9,650 bases of DNA from Clostridia bacterium. Its GTDB lineage: Bacteria; Bacillota; Clostridia; Oscillospirales; Acutalibacteraceae. Position 1 is the first letter of the stretch. The number at the start of each line of letters is the position of its first letter. Positions 1 to 7,198 of this stretch are shown here, one piece after another. Where the stretch lies: assembly GCA_024404125.1 (NCBI GenBank), contig JAKSQL010000029.1, positions 1 through 9,650 of the forward strand, given 5' to 3'. The position numbers and the translations under genes were made by a program. Under the pieces are notes generated by a model. The model was not told the DNA's origin, did no database searches, and saw only the letters and a list, made by a program, of their open reading frames with translations.

Positions 1-628
1 CCGGCTCAAAGGTGACCTCTTTTTGCAAAGCCGCCATATCTTTATGTTTTATGTAAGGCGGGTTGCTTACTAAAAGGTCATATTTTTTATCCGCCGCGGC
101 ACTCTTGAAAACATCTCCGCAAAGCGCGGTAACGTTTTTTGCAGAAAGTGACTGAATGTTTTTATTTATGAAGTTTAAAGCGGTTTCGTATTTTTCGAGC
201 AGAGTTACTTTGGCATCGGTCTTTTCAAGTGAAAGGGTTATACCTATACAACCGCTTCCGGCACAAAGGTCAAGCACGAACGGACTTTTTTTATCCTTTA
301 AAAATTCGAGCGCCGTATCCACTAAAATCTCGGTATCGCTTCTCGGTATCAGTACGCCGGGGCCTACAAAAAACTTTCTGCCGTAAAAATCCCAACTGCC
401 GAAAATATACTGAAGCGGATAGTGGGATATTCTCTGCTTTACTATTGCGGTAAACATATTTTGCTGAAACTCGGAAAGTTCGCTTTGATAATTTGAAAGT
501 ATTTGCGCGCTTGTATATCCGGTTACGTATTTAATTATTTGTTTTGACTCAAAAACATAATCCTCTATACCTGCTTTTTGCAGTTCGTGCTTACATTCGT
601 TATAGTTTTCAAATATCGTTTTCGGCAT
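1..628 (-). CDS. prmC: PrmC, release factor glutamine N5-methyltransferase (partial, C-terminus off window)
   Basis: S-adenosylmethionine-dependent methyltransferase that modifies the glutamine of the GGQ motif in release factors RF1/RF2, a cytosolic step of translation termination. The frame is open from an ATG at 628 to the left edge, giving 209 residues; family members are about 280, so the C-terminal quarter is missing. Visible signatures: PLQYIFG (residues 71-77) in the N-terminal domain, LIPRSDTE (93-100), the SAM-binding motif DLCAGSGCIGI (120-130) and the catalytic NPPY (189-192), which contacts the substrate glutamine. This combination separates PrmC from other N5-MTases such as PrmB with good confidence. 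The start overlaps the 3' end of the DUF1385 gene by 20 bp. An AGGAG (640-644 on the complement) lies 11 bases upstream, somewhat far but usable. It is the last visible gene of the leftward operon; prfA commonly lies nearby in Firmicutes but is not in view. Confidence 0.95.
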   Translation of the reverse strand, partial: MPKTIFENYNECKHELQKAGIEDYVFESKQIIKYVTGYTSAQILSNYQSELSEFQQNMFTAIVKQRISHYPLQYIFGSWDFYGRKFFVGPGVLIPRSDTEILVDTALEFLKDKKSPFVLDLCAGSGCIGITLSLEKTDAKVTLLEKYETALNFINKNIQSLSAKNVTALCGDVFKSAAADKKYDLLVSNPPYIKHKDMAALQKEVTFEP

Positions 629-1589
629 TACTGTCAATACTCCTGTCAACGTCAGGCGTTTCGGGCTCACACGCTCTTAACGCCGCGATGGCGATTTCTA
701 TCATATCGTCCTCGGGCTCTTTGGTGGTGATTCTTTGAAGCCACAGACCGGGGGCTGATACAATGCGGGTAAAAAGGTTATCGTATTTTCCGCAAACACG
801 CAGCACCTCAAACCCCGTTCCGCAAATTATCGGAATTAAAAGGATTTTAATGATTACCCACATGGCAACGTTATCGTATACACCCTTAAAAAGTATCTGT
901 ACAACGGTTGAAAATACAAGACTTACTATTATCATAAGGATTAAAAACGAGGTACCGCACCTTGGGTGAAAGCGGCGTTGCGGTCTTACGTTTTCCACTG
1001 TGAGCGGAAGCCCTTTTTCGTAGCAGAAAATTGTTTTATGCTCGGCGCCGTGATACATAAATACCCGCTTTATGTCTTTCATAAACGATATGCCCCATAC
1101 GTAGAGCACAAAAACCAAAAGTTTTACGCCTTGCTCTATAAGACTGCGGGCAAGTTTTGAAAAATCGGTTTTAAAAAGTGCTTTAAGACCGCTTACACAA
1201 AGACGTGGCAGGAGCATAAACAAAACCACCGAAAGCGCCACACCCAAAACGGTGGCGATTATCATGATAACGTTCATCAAGGTGCCGCTGTCCGTTTTAT
1301 CGGCACCGTCTTTCTTGGCGTCTTCCTCTTCAAGGTCGGTAAAACCGGACTTATCCGCCGAAAGTGTCATTGCTTTATAGCCGGTTACAAGCGACTCAAC
1401 AAATGCCACAACGCCCCGTATTATCGGGAGTTTTAAAATTTTATATTTTTCTCTTAAACTTTTACCGTCAAGATAAGTTATGTCTATCTCCTTTTCGGGA
1501 GTTCTTACGGCGAGCGCACACTTTTCGGGACTTTTCATCATAATACCCTCAATAAGCGCCTGACCGCCTATAGCAGTATATTTAGCCAT
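609..1589 (-). CDS. DUF1385 family membrane protein (YqhQ-type)
   Basis: A 326-residue integral membrane protein of the DUF1385 family, whose molecular function is not established. Family hallmarks seen here: GGQALIEGIMM near the N-terminus (8-18), HGAEHKTIFCYE (180-191), HPRCGTSF (208-215) and a C-terminal APGLWLQRITTKEP segment (279-292). Hydrophobic stretches at roughly 104-128, 154-170, 213-235 and 243-260 suggest about four membrane passes. The conserved His/Glu/Cys motifs fall between passes 2 and 3. A charged, variable linker (80-103) separates the N-terminal domain from the membrane part. The ATG lies inside the end of the histidine kinase gene (8-bp overlap, ATGGCTAA), preceded by AGGAGAAGAAA, which suggests translational coupling. 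Downstream it overlaps prmC by 20 bp. DUF1385 next to prmC is a recurrent Firmicute arrangement, so a link to translation or ribosome-related housekeeping is sometimes supposed, but nothing in the sequence proves it. Confidence 0.93.
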   Translation of the reverse strand: MAKYTAIGGQALIEGIMMKSPEKCALAVRTPEKEIDITYLDGKSLREKYKILKLPIIRGVVAFVESLVTGYKAMTLSADKSGFTDLEEEDAKKDGADKTDSGTLMNVIMIIATVLGVALSVVLFMLLPRLCVSGLKALFKTDFSKLARSLIEQGVKLLVFVLYVWGISFMKDIKRVFMYHGAEHKTIFCYEKGLPLTVENVRPQRRFHPRCGTSFLILMIIVSLVFSTVVQILFKGVYDNVAMWVIIKILLIPIICGTGFEVLRVCGKYDNLFTRIVSAPGLWLQRITTKEPEDDMIEIAIAALRACEPETPDVDRSIDSNAENDI

Positions 1590-3120
1590 TTTCTTCTCCT
1601 TTTTCTCCGTTTTCGGACGGCTCTATCATATCGTCCACCGAGCGTTCGGCAATTTCTTCTGTTATCTCGCCTATCGGCACGACGTTTTCTTCGCCGCCTA
1701 AGGTATCGTAAAGCGGCTCGGAAGTAAGCGGCAGTACCACCGTAACGGTAGTGCCTACACCCTCGGTGCTTTCAAGGAACAGAAGTCCCTGATGCTGTTT
1801 TATTATTTCGTCCGCAACGGCAAGACCTATACCGCTGCCGCGGACGGTTTTGTTGGATTTAAAGAATTTTTCTTTAACGTGGTCAATATCGGCAGAGGGG
1901 ATACCCACGCCGGTATCTTTTATGAGAATTCTTACGCATTCGTCTTCAATAACCTGTGTAACGAGTACAAGACCGCCTTTTTCGGTGTATTTTACCGCGT
2001 TATCTATTATGTTTATGAACACCTGCTTTAAACGGTCACCGTCACCCATAACAACGGCGGGCGCGGTAGGGGGCGCAAACGAAACCTCAATGCTCTGCTT
2101 CTTGGCAAGCTCGGTATACATATCAACGGCATTCTTAAGCAGTGCCGTAAGGTCGGTCGGTTGCTGGTTAAAGGTAAGACGGCCTGACTGCATACGCGAA
2201 AAGTCAAGCAGGTCTTCAACCAAACTTGAAAGACGGTCCGCTTCGCTTAGTACTACCTCGATGCCTCGGGAAACAAGTTCATCGTCATTTCCTACGGCGG
2301 ACTTTGCCGTTTCACCCCAACCTCTTATTGCGGTAAGCGGGGTACGCAGTTCGTGAGACACAGAGGAAATAAAGTCATTCTTTATTGTTTCGGCTTCGGA
2401 AAGTTCCGATGCCATATAATTTATGGTGTCACACAGTTCGCCGATTTCGTCGTTTTTACTTGAGTTGATACGGGTTTCAAAGTCGCCCATTGCGATTTTT
2501 CTCGCCATATTGCTTACGTTTTTAATCGGGTTTACTATCGACTTTATGAAATACAGTCCCGATATGCCGCAAAATCCTATTATGCCTATCCCGATAAGTA
2601 TGAGAATTAAAACCAAAATGCGAATTTTTGAAACAGTGGCGGCAAGCGAGGTTACTGTTCTGTATGCACCGAGCGGATTTGAATTGCCGTCTTTGATTAT
2701 ATGGGTTATCGCTAAAATATGCTCACCCGAGGCAACCTTGCCGTTAAAAGTGTTTATGCCCTTTGGTGCGGACACTGCTGCTTCATACTCCCCTATATAA
2801 TCCTCTTCGGGTAAAAATCCGGTGGTGGAAACAATTACCTTTCCTGAAGTGTTAAGCACCTGAACCTCTATCTTGTCCTTATACATAAAAGAGTCGGAAA
2901 GAAGTACCGCCGCATCTTCAAACGAGGAGGCGTTGGTGGAAGAAAGGGTGGCAAAATCTTGCGAGTAGTCTTCCAAAAGGGTGGATATTCTTTCGGTGTA
3001 AAGAGAGGAGAAAAAGAGCGAAAATGCAACAACAGCAACCGTTACGGTTGATGCTACTATAACGAACACGTTTAATATCCAACGTGTAGTTATACTGCGA
3101 AACTTTATATCGAGTTTCAT
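1582..3120 (-). CDS. Membrane sensor histidine kinase (HAMP-HisKA-HATPase, PhoR/ResE-like)
   Basis: Sensor kinase of 512 residues, expected to autophosphorylate on His and pass the phosphate to the response regulator encoded just upstream. Order of parts: short cytoplasmic start, membrane segment about 15-40, an extracytoplasmic domain of about 125 residues (41-165, of the single-Cache/PAS-like size seen in PhoR-type kinases), second membrane segment about 167-192, HAMP about 193-245, HisKA with SHELRTPL and phosphoacceptor His256, then the ATPase domain with N-box NIIDNA (370-375), G1 DTGVGI (402-407) and G2 GSGIGL (428-433). All key catalytic residues are present. No cytoplasmic PAS domain is seen. 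After the ATPase domain a tail of about 45 residues (467-512) is strongly acidic (about 15 Asp/Glu against two Lys/Arg), which is unusual. A strong AAGGAGGAG sits just before the ATG, 36 bp after the regulator gene. The signal sensed cannot be read from the sequence. Confidence 0.95.
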   Translation of the reverse strand: MKLDIKFRSITTRWILNVFVIVASTVTVAVVAFSLFFSSLYTERISTLLEDYSQDFATLSSTNASSFEDAAVLLSDSFMYKDKIEVQVLNTSGKVIVSTTGFLPEEDYIGEYEAAVSAPKGINTFNGKVASGEHILAITHIIKDGNSNPLGAYRTVTSLAATVSKIRILVLILILIGIGIIGFCGISGLYFIKSIVNPIKNVSNMARKIAMGDFETRINSSKNDEIGELCDTINYMASELSEAETIKNDFISSVSHELRTPLTAIRGWGETAKSAVGNDDELVSRGIEVVLSEADRLSSLVEDLLDFSRMQSGRLTFNQQPTDLTALLKNAVDMYTELAKKQSIEVSFAPPTAPAVVMGDGDRLKQVFINIIDNAVKYTEKGGLVLVTQVIEDECVRILIKDTGVGIPSADIDHVKEKFFKSNKTVRGSGIGLAVADEIIKQHQGLLFLESTEGVGTTVTVVLPLTSEPLYDTLGGEENVVPIGEITEEIAERSVDDMIEPSENGEKGEENG

Positions 3121-3156
3121 TTTTTCTCCTCCTTTTATAAAATTTAACGGGTTGTT

Positions 3157-3861
3157 TTACGCGAAACTTATCCACTTATATCCCATACCCCATACGGTTA
3201 TTAAGTGTTTGGGGTTTGAGGGATCGTCCTCCACCTTCATACGAAGACGCCTTATATTTACGTCTACTATCTTTTCTTCACCAAAATAGTTATCGCCCCA
3301 TACTTTTTTCAATATGTCAGTACGGTCGAGCGCAACATCCGGATTTGTGAGGAAATATTCCATAATCTGAAATTCAACCTGTGTAAGTTCGATTTCTTTG
3401 CCCTCTTTAAAGAGTGAGCGCTTTCTTAAATTGAGCGCGAACTTTCCGAGACGTAATTCGTCTGTCGGTTTTTTACTTTCTGCACTTTGGAGTTCTACCC
3501 TGCGGTAGAGCGAGTCTACCCTCGCCAAAAGTTCTGCGGGGCTGAACGGTTTGGTTATATAATCGTCTGCTCCGGTCATAAGACCGCTTATTTTATCCAT
3601 TTCCTGAGATTTTGCGGTAAGCATTATTATGCCGATGCTTTTGTTCTTCTCACGGATACGGCGGCAAAGTTCAAGACCGTCCATTCCGGGCATCATTACG
3701 TCTAAAAGCGCAATATCAAACCCCAAAACATCGGTAGTGAAAATATCAAGCGCTTCTTCACCGGAACCCGCCTCTACCGTTTCATAACCTGCACGGTTTA
3801 AATTTATTGCCTCGAATTCTCTTATCGGGGCTTCGTCTTCAACTACAAGTATTCTTTTCAT
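3157..3861 (-). CDS. OmpR/PhoB-family DNA-binding response regulator
   Basis: A 234-residue two-domain regulator. The receiver domain (about 1-120) has the acidic pocket Glu8/Asp9, phosphoacceptor Asp54 in LLDVMMPGMDG, Thr82 and Lys104 in ITKPF, so it should be phosphorylatable. The C-terminal winged-helix domain (about 135-232) carries the recognition-helix region VDVNIRRLRMKVEDDP and the wing WGMGYKW typical of the Trans_reg_C family. The protein should bind direct-repeat sites as a phosphorylated dimer; its targets are unknown, and autoregulation of the promoter near 5235-5263 is plausible but unproven. It lies between the lipoprotein gene (17 bp upstream) and its cognate kinase (36 bp downstream), so the pairing is very likely. 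GGGAG lies 9 bases before the ATG. Closest functional types by layout are PhoP/ResD/WalR-like regulators, but the sequence seen here does not identify which. Confidence 0.95.
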   Translation of the reverse strand: MKRILVVEDEAPIREFEAINLNRAGYETVEAGSGEEALDIFTTDVLGFDIALLDVMMPGMDGLELCRRIREKNKSIGIIMLTAKSQEMDKISGLMTGADDYITKPFSPAELLARVDSLYRRVELQSAESKKPTDELRLGKFALNLRKRSLFKEGKEIELTQVEFQIMEYFLTNPDVALDRTDILKKVWGDNYFGEEKIVDVNIRRLRMKVEDDPSNPKHLITVWGMGYKWISFA

Positions 3862-3878
3862 TACTTACACTCCCTTTC

Positions 3879-5195
3879 TCAATTTTGAGTGTATGGGGTG
3901 AGCATTGACAAAAGAGTTTTTTGGTCTATTGCAAGTTCACCTTCGATTTTTGCTGCGGAACCTAAAAATATTACACCGTCAAATTTTGCAAGTTCGTAAA
4001 ACCCCGAATAATTGCCTTCGTCATACTCCTTTTCGGGCAGCGCTTTAAAAGAGGCGAGTTTTCTGCCGACTGCATTGGTTGCAGAGTCAAACTCGTAGAA
4101 GTTGCGCACACGTTTTTCGGTGTCTTTAAATATGGCAACCTTGCCTACCCACTTTTGCGGAACGGTAAGGTAATAACCGTCAACACTGTTTACCACCGTT
4201 ACAAGTTTGACCGCGAGCGCATCACCGTTAAAGGTACACCAATTTGTGTAGTAAAGAAGTTCGTTGGTATCGTTTGCGGAGGGTATTTCGCTTGCTACGG
4301 GGATTTCAAGTATACCGTCGTTATTTATATCGGTAAGCGTAAGTGTTGAGGAACGGAGGGTTATAAGATTTTCGGCAACCGTTCCCGAAGTGTCAAGCAA
4401 AGCGTTTGTCAGTTCGCCTTTTTTAAGATATAAAACCTCGGTTATGGCGCCTACACTTTTGATTTCGTCAATATATATAGCGGGCTTTCCTGAAGAAAGT
4501 TCCGATAAAACAGGTTCTGATACCGTTTTTACCGAACCGTCCATAAGGCAGGAAGTTTGAGTGCTTCCGCTTTCGGTAAGGGTGTAAAGGTATGCCGAAT
4601 TTTTAAGGTCGGTAGTGGATAAGTTCTGGACGAAAATTTCGTTTAAGCCGTTTTCGTCAAGGTCACAGCAAATAAAGGTTGTGTATGGTTTTAAAAGACG
4701 GTTTATAAGTCCTTTCTCTTCTGCTGAGTAAACCGCTAACTGCTTCGAACTTGAACTATACAGTTCAAATCCCGCAACGATTTCCTTAACACCGTCTTTA
4801 TCAAGGTCGCAAAATTCTATTTTGTCCACACCGCCGGCGGTTACGGTTTGCTCGGCGAGGAATTTCCACTTGCCCTTTTGCTTTTTGATAAGACTTATGT
4901 GTACGGTTTTACTTTCGCCGTCTGCCGTGGAATAAAAGGCAAATGCCTCGGGTACACCGTCAAGGTCAATATCCTCGGTAACTACTGCGGAACGGCGGTC
5001 GCCGGAGGTCGGGTATTCAAAGGCGTATCCGTTAGGCGCGGTCTTATCTATAACCTGCTTTACGGAGGATAGGTCTCCCGAGAGCATAGGGGGTGAAAGC
5101 AACTCGGCGGTGTCTACGGTAAACAAATTACAACCGCAAAACACAAACGGCATAACCGCTGCCGCGAGAATGCATAAAAATCTTTTGAATTTCAT
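3879..5195 (-). CDS. Secreted lipoprotein with FG-GAP/VCBS-like Asp-rich repeats
   Basis: Predicted 438-residue surface lipoprotein of unrecognised specific function. The N-terminus is a lipoprotein signal peptide: KFKR, a hydrophobic core, and a lipobox-like FCGC with Cys22 as the lipidated residue (Phe at -3 is less usual than Leu). Four segments fit D-x-[DN]-x-[DN]-G followed by Glu-Ile/Ala: DIDLDG (75-80), DLDKDG (130-135), DLDENG (178-183) and DINNDG (289-294). These look like the calcium-binding loops of FG-GAP/VCBS beta-propeller blades, suggesting an extracellular propeller that binds a ligand or protein. The frame extends upstream to an ATG at 5225, but 5195 is preferred. GGTGA lies just ahead of it, the signal peptide then starts correctly, and the extended -10 at 5235-5243 would place the transcript start almost on top of 5225. 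It is the first gene of the two-component operon, so it may be an accessory sensor for the kinase. That role is inferred from position only. Confidence 0.85.
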   Translation of the reverse strand: MKFKRFLCILAAAVMPFVFCGCNLFTVDTAELLSPPMLSGDLSSVKQVIDKTAPNGYAFEYPTSGDRRSAVVTEDIDLDGVPEAFAFYSTADGESKTVHISLIKKQKGKWKFLAEQTVTAGGVDKIEFCDLDKDGVKEIVAGFELYSSSSKQLAVYSAEEKGLINRLLKPYTTFICCDLDENGLNEIFVQNLSTTDLKNSAYLYTLTESGSTQTSCLMDGSVKTVSEPVLSELSSGKPAIYIDEIKSVGAITEVLYLKKGELTNALLDTSGTVAENLITLRSSTLTLTDINNDGILEIPVASEIPSANDTNELLYYTNWCTFNGDALAVKLVTVVNSVDGYYLTVPQKWVGKVAIFKDTEKRVRNFYEFDSATNAVGRKLASFKALPEKEYDEGNYSGFYELAKFDGVIFLGSAAKIEGELAIDQKTLLSMLTPYTQN

Positions 5196-5234
5196 TTTTT
5201 CACCAACCCTTTCTTTAAAAGTCATACACTAAAG

Positions 5235-5263
5235 AGTATAACATATTGTTCTATAAAAATAAA
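5235..5263 (-). promoter_or_regulatory. Leftward promoter for the lipoprotein/two-component operon (extended -10)
   Basis: On the minus strand the sequence TGTTATACT (complement of 5235-5243) matches an extended -10 (TGn plus TATACT, 5 of 6). At 17-bp spacing the -35 position reads TTTATT (complement of 5258-5263), only about 3 of 6 against TTGACA, which is acceptable for an extended -10 promoter. Transcription would start near 5228, giving a leader of roughly 33 bases before the ATG at 5195 and leaving the ATG at 5225 practically leaderless. The region upstream (5250-5290) is very AT-rich. Confidence 0.6.
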
Positions 5264-5291
5264 GTTATTTTTATATATAATTAAATAAAAG

Positions 5292-5320
5292 TTGAAAGAT
5301 GGCCGCAAGTGATGTATCAT
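5292..5320 (+). promoter_or_regulatory. Rightward sigma-A-type promoter for the radical-SAM operon
   Basis: TTGAAA (5292-5297) and TATCAT (5315-5320) are separated by exactly 17 bp, and each matches the consensus in 5 of 6 positions. The predicted start near 5327 gives a leader of about 27 bases before the GTG at 5354 and lies downstream of the in-frame GTG/ATG codons at 5309 and 5312. AT-rich DNA just upstream could act as an UP element and is shared with the divergent promoter. Confidence 0.7.
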
Positions 5321-5340
5321 TGTTGTATGAAAAAAGTTTC

Positions 5341-5356
5341 AGGAGGAAACAAAGTG
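5341..5356 (+). promoter_or_regulatory. Ribosome binding site and GTG start deciding the radical-SAM N-terminus
   Basis: AGGAGG (5341-5346), seven bases of spacer, then GTG at 5354-5356. Longer in-frame starts at 5309 and 5312 would lie within or before the promoter and have no comparable ribosome binding site. From this GTG the protein begins close to the EQLLLSVQKPGRY segment, as expected for the family. Confidence 0.85.
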
Positions 5357-7198
5357 GACGAAAAACGGTTTGAGCAACTGCTTTTATCGGTTCAAAAACC
5401 CGGCAGATATTCGGGCGGAGAGATAAACAGTGTAATAAAAGATAAAAACAAGGTGGACGTAAGGTTTGCCTTTTGCTTTCCCGATACGTACGAGATAGGA
5501 ATGTCGCACCTCGGCATGAAGATACTCTACTCGCTTTTTAACGAGCGGGAAGATATTTGGTGCGAGCGTTGTTTTGCGCCGTGGATAGACTTTGAAAAGG
5601 TTATGCGCGAAAACGGTATAGAACTTTTCGGTCTTGAAAGCCGCGAGCCGATAAAGAATTTTGATTTTATCGGTTTTACTTTGCAGTACGAACTTTCGTT
5701 TTCAAATGTAGTAAATATGCTTGACCTTGCAAAAGTGCCGATAAAAGCCAAAGAGCGAACGGCACTTTCTCCGCTTGTGGTTGCGGGAGGACCGTGCGCC
5801 TGCAACGCAGAGCCGCTTGCCGATATAGTGGACATTTTCTTTTTGGGTGAGGGCGAAAAGGTAGACCTTGAGGTTATCGACCTTTATAAATCCTTTAAGG
5901 AAAAAAACGGCAGTAAGCAGGACTTTTTGCGTGCCGCCGCTAAAATTGAGGGTGTGTACGTGCCGAGTTTATACGATGTTTCTTATAATGATGACGGCAC
6001 CGTAAAATCGGTCACACCTAAAGCGAATGCGCCGAAAGCCGTCAGGAAAAGGGTTGAAAAAAATCTTGACGATACATACTATCCCGAAAAATTCGTAGTG
6101 CCGTATATAGAGATAGTGCACGACCGCGCCGTTCAGGAGATCTTCAGAGGTTGCATAAGAGGTTGCAGATTTTGTCAGGCAGGATATATTTACCGTCCCG
6201 TAAGGGAAAAGAGCATTGATACGATAAACCGTCAGGCAAAGGCGCTGTGTGAGAATAGGGGGTATGATGAAATTTCTCTTTCTTCTTTAAGCACCAGCGA
6301 TTACCGTAACATAGAGCCGCTTTTAAACGAACTGATTTCGTGGACCGAAAAGGACGGAATAAGTCTGTCGCTACCCTCACTTAGAATTGATAATTTTTCG
6401 GACGAACTGCTCGAAAAAATAAGCGGGGTACGGAAAAGCGGACTTACTTTTGCGCCCGAGGCGGGCACGCAGCGCCTTCGTGACGTTATAAACAAAAATA
6501 TAACCGAGCAGGAGATAATTTCTACCTGCCGCACTGCCTTTAAAGGCGGTTACACAGCGGTTAAACTTTACTTTATGATGGGGCTTCCCACCGAAACCGA
6601 CGAGGATATAAAGGGCATTGCCGACCTTGCTCAAAAGATAGTGGACGAATACTACTCATTGCCCGAAAAACCGAAAGGCAAGGCAGTAAATGTATCAATA
6701 AGCGTTTCAAATTTTGTGCCTAAACCATTTACCCCATTTGAGTTTTGGCCGCAGATAACAAGAGAAGAAATGGTACGCCGTCAGCAGTATTTAAAGGAGT
6801 GTATTCACTCCCGAAAGATAATCTTTAACTATCACGAAAATCGCACAAGTTTTTTAGAGGGTGTTTTCGCCCGCGGTGACCGTAAACTCGGAGAAGTAAT
6901 TATAAAAGCGCACGAAAAGGGCTGTAAGTTTGACGGATGGGATGAATGTTTTGACCTTGATAAATGGCTCGAAGCATTCAAAGAGTGCGGTATAAACCCC
7001 GAATTTTATGCTAACCGTATGCGCGAATATACCGAGGTTTTTCCGTGGGATCACCTTGATTATGCCATATCAAAAGATTTTCTCATAAAACAGAACGAAC
7101 TTGCAAAGAAAGCGCAAACTACCGAGCATTGCAGGAAAAAATGCGCTCTTTGCGGCGCAAATGTGTTCGGGGAGGGTGTATGCTTTGAAAAACGTTAG
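5354..7198 (+). CDS. TIGR03960-family radical SAM protein
   Basis: Radical SAM enzyme of 614 residues (GTG start) whose reaction is unknown. An N-terminal domain of about 200 residues resembles the B12-binding-type Rossmann domain of this superfamily (FPDTYEIGMSHLG, then VVAGGPCACNAEPLAD and FFLGEGE). The cobalamin signature DxHxxG is not seen, so cofactor binding there is doubtful. The catalytic motif is RGCIRGCRFCQAG, with Cys267, Cys271 and Cys274 in C-x3-C-x2-C to hold the 4Fe-4S cluster; APEAGTQRLRD (about 367-377) follows in the barrel. The C-terminus carries four more cysteines (593, 597, 600, 610), the first three again spaced C-x3-C-x2-C, possibly an auxiliary cluster or zinc site. 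Its last 14 bp overlap the TIGR03936 gene; the two families form a conserved pair and are thought to act together. In many Clostridia this pair precedes genes for RNase E/G and ribosomal protein L21, which are absent here. Confidence 0.93.
   Translation: MDEKRFEQLLLSVQKPGRYSGGEINSVIKDKNKVDVRFAFCFPDTYEIGMSHLGMKILYSLFNEREDIWCERCFAPWIDFEKVMRENGIELFGLESREPIKNFDFIGFTLQYELSFSNVVNMLDLAKVPIKAKERTALSPLVVAGGPCACNAEPLADIVDIFFLGEGEKVDLEVIDLYKSFKEKNGSKQDFLRAAAKIEGVYVPSLYDVSYNDDGTVKSVTPKANAPKAVRKRVEKNLDDTYYPEKFVVPYIEIVHDRAVQEIFRGCIRGCRFCQAGYIYRPVREKSIDTINRQAKALCENRGYDEISLSSLSTSDYRNIEPLLNELISWTEKDGISLSLPSLRIDNFSDELLEKISGVRKSGLTFAPEAGTQRLRDVINKNITEQEIISTCRTAFKGGYTAVKLYFMMGLPTETDEDIKGIADLAQKIVDEYYSLPEKPKGKAVNVSISVSNFVPKPFTPFEFWPQITREEMVRRQQYLKECIHSRKIIFNYHENRTSFLEGVFARGDRKLGEVIIKAHEKGCKFDGWDECFDLDKWLEAFKECGINPEFYANRMREYTEVFPWDHLDYAISKDFLIKQNELAKKAQTTEHCRKKCALCGANVFGEGVCFEKR
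7169..7187 (+). promoter_or_regulatory. Ribosome binding site and TTG start of the TIGR03936 gene
   Basis: GGGGAGGG (7169-7176) lies inside the last codons of the radical-SAM gene. With GGAGG at 7171-7175 the spacer to the in-frame TTG at 7185 is nine bases. The nearby ATG at 7180 is in another frame. The in-frame GTG at 7176 falls within the ribosome binding site itself, and earlier in-frame starts would add residues not expected for the family. Confidence 0.7.

Noticed and set aside
1850..2356. Long plus-strand frame of 168 codons inside the kinase gene
   Set aside because: It is antisense to conserved HisKA/HATPase coding sequence, has no ribosome binding site and its product is Ser/Arg-rich and resembles nothing; it is a shadow of the real gene.
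5196..5225. ATG at 5225 as the lipoprotein start
   Set aside because: It lacks a ribosome binding site, would lie next to the predicted transcript start, and adds charged residues in front of a complete signal peptide.
5264..5290. AT-rich near-palindrome between the divergent promoters as a regulator operator
   Set aside because: The symmetry is imperfect and made almost only of A and T, so it cannot be told from low-complexity promoter DNA.
5309..5353. GTG/ATG at 5309/5312 as the radical-SAM start
   Set aside because: The -10 element is at 5315-5320, so these codons would not be transcribed, and AGGAGG precedes the GTG at 5354.
7101..7184. TTG at 7101 as the TIGR03936 start
   Set aside because: The extra 28 residues come from out-of-frame radical-SAM sequence, and no ribosome binding site fits; GGGGAGGG points to 7185.
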